Below, piece by piece: positions 63,135 through 64,000 of a DNA stretch of 64,000 bases. A program made the position numbers and the translations under genes. The notes beneath the pieces were generated by a model. It had not been told where the DNA came from. It did no database searches and saw nothing but the letters and a program-made list of their open reading frames with translations. The DNA comes from DASRDZ01 sp035652335 (GTDB taxonomy: Bacteria > Chloroflexota > Dormibacteria > Aeolococcales > Aeolococcaceae). Each line of letters begins with the position of its first letter. Position 1 is the first letter of the stretch. Where the stretch lies: the NCBI GenBank assembly GCA_035652335.1, contig DASRDZ010000071.1, positions 1-64,000 of the forward strand. The letters run 5' to 3'.

Positions 63135-63806
63135 CTACCCGGCCGCCGCGGCCATCCCGTCGAGGCGGTCGAGCACCTCCCGGGGGTGGAGCAGGAGGAA
63201 GGGCGCCCGCGGCGCGTCGCGCGCGGGCGGCGCGGCCCAGGTGGCGCGCCAGCCGGTCATCCCGGCGCGGCGGCCCGCCTCCATGTCGACCTCGCTGTCG
63301 CCGATGTACACGGCGCGCGACGGGGGCACGCCGAGGCGGCGCACCGCACGGAGCAACCCTTCGGGGTCGGGCTTCGGCGCGGCGACGTCCTCGAGCCCGA
63401 CGACGGTCGCGAAGGAGGGGCGCAGCCCGCAGGCGGCCAGGCCCCATTCCAGCGGCTCACGCCGCCGCGAGGAGACCACCGCCATGGGCATGGCGCGCCG
63501 GCGCAGCTCGTCGAGCACGGCGCGGACGCCGCGGTGGACGCGGGGGCGGACCCGCTGGTCGAAGAGCGGCAGCACCTCGGCGCCCCGGCCGGGCCAGGCC
63601 AGCTCGAGGCGCTGGATGATCGGCTGGCCCTCGGTGGCCCAGAAGACCTCGGCACCCGCGGCGGCGGCCGGGTCGCGACGGATCAGCTCGGCGACCGCGG
63701 CCTCGTCGGCGAAGCGGGTGGCCACCAGGGTGCCGTCGTAGTCCCAGACCACGGCGTCGATGTGCGGGCGTGCTGAGTCGGGCAACGACGAGGGCAGGGC
63801 GCTCAT
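63135..63806 (-). CDS. HAD-superfamily phosphatase (phosphoglycolate phosphatase-like)
   Basis: Encodes 223 residues. Motif I VVWDYDGTLV, motif II VVSSRR, motif III KPDPEGL, motif IV IGDSEVDMEAGRRAGM. Subfamily I cap between motifs I and II. It dephosphorylates a small phosphate ester; by similarity phosphoglycolate or a related compound. The upstream leader of about 50 nt contains a GGCGCC hairpin, and the extended -10 TGCTACTCT lies at 63862-63870. Confidence 0.9.
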   Translation of the reverse strand: MSALPSSLPDSARPHIDAVVWDYDGTLVATRFADEAAVAELIRRDPAAAAGAEVFWATEGQPIIQRLELAWPGRGAEVLPLFDQRVRPRVHRGVRAVLDELRRRAMPMAVVSSRRREPLEWGLAACGLRPSFATVVGLEDVAAPKPDPEGLLRAVRRLGVPPSRAVYIGDSEVDMEAGRRAGMTGWRATWAAPPARDAPRAPFLLLHPREVLDRLDGMAAAAG

Positions 63807-63861
63807 GGCCAGGGTCGACCGCTTCCCACACGAACCGGCGCCCCTCGGCGCCTGGAGATCG

Positions 63862-63870
63862 AGAGTAGCA
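63862..63870 (-). promoter_or_regulatory. Extended -10 TGCTACTCT of the HAD gene
   Basis: TGC plus TACTCT, the same form as the promoters at 23991, 40486 and 53895. The predicted leader of about 50 nt holds the hairpin GGCGCC-CCTC-GGCGCC (63837-63852). Confidence 0.45.
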
Positions 63871-63937
63871 CCGGGTGACGCGAGCGTCGTGACGGCAGCG
63901 TGGAAGACCTCGCCAGGAGGCGGTGAAGGGCCTGCCG

Positions 63938-64000
63938 CTAGTGGAAGAGCAGCGCGGCGGCGCCCGCACCGGCGGCGATCGGCGCGCCCATGCAGGCGGC
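63938..64000 (-). CDS. C-terminal end of a gene entering from the right edge
   Basis: The last 20 codons read AACMGAPIAAGAGAAALLFH, then TAG. Nearly all third positions are G or C, matching real genes here. The Ala/Gly-rich hydrophobic end suggests a membrane segment. Too short to identify. Confidence 0.45.
   Translation of the reverse strand, partial: AACMGAPIAAGAGAAALLFH

Overview
The window is one contiguous stretch of very GC-rich, densely coding DNA. I recognise no rRNA, tRNA, insertion sequence, prophage or CRISPR array. It looks chromosomal and housekeeping in character, with two very large secreted-protein genes in the middle. Several traits suggest a free-living, aerobic, soil-type heterotroph of the Actinobacteriota or a related GC-rich lineage such as Dormibacterota or Chloroflexota: a B12-dependent ribonucleotide reductase, an actinobacterial-type E2-E1 fused 2-oxoglutarate dehydrogenase, a DUF222/HNH protein, YWLVASDGG-type repeat proteins, a sedolisin, and many predicted leaderless transcripts. 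The sequence alone does not settle the phylum.

Layout. 1-2 kb: 5' part of nrdJ with a pair of NrdR-type boxes, a small secreted protein and a zinc-ribbon mini-protein. 2.1-8.0 kb: a two-gene operon that appears to encode a whole 2-oxoglutarate dehydrogenase complex, a 1511-residue lipoyl-lipoyl-PSBD-E2-E1 fusion followed by E3. 8.0-22.4 kb: two secreted giants (about 3500 and 1159 residues) built from Ig-like repeats plus a six-copy module of about 42 residues, at opposite ends of the two proteins. 22.8-29.4 kb: a DUF222/HNH protein and the histidine-utilisation operon hutH-hutU-hutG-hutI. 29.5-35.7 kb: lipoprotein, proC, TPR membrane protein, hotdog thioesterase, GDPD phosphodiesterase, flippase-like membrane protein, orphan histidine kinase. 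35.8-42.1 kb: sedolisin, a small acidic protein, a MarR/MFS efflux pair, a lipoprotein and two unknowns. 42.4-51.6 kb: BNR-repeat surface protein with a possible sorting signal, PIG-L deacetylase, penicillin-acylase-type Ntn hydrolase, GH18 hydrolase and a novel triple-repeat protein. 51.6-55.1 kb: alpha/beta hydrolase and a PhaC-like / TetR / PhaJ-like cluster. 55.1-64 kb: pepA-rpiB-HTH operon, queG, TMEM86-type membrane protein, PadR regulator, moaA, nucleoside phosphorylase, saccharopine-dehydrogenase-like protein and a HAD phosphatase.

Expression signals. Many first genes of transcription units carry a TANNNT- or NACAAT-type -10 hexamer 6-11 bases before the start codon and no Shine-Dalgarno, which suggests leaderless or near-leaderless mRNAs. 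Four -10 elements share the extended form TGCTACNNT. Against this background the about 130-nt structured leader of the 10.5-kb surface gene stands out. Genes are packed tightly: many 4-base start/stop overlaps occur, and three convergent pairs share a single CTAG for both stop codons.
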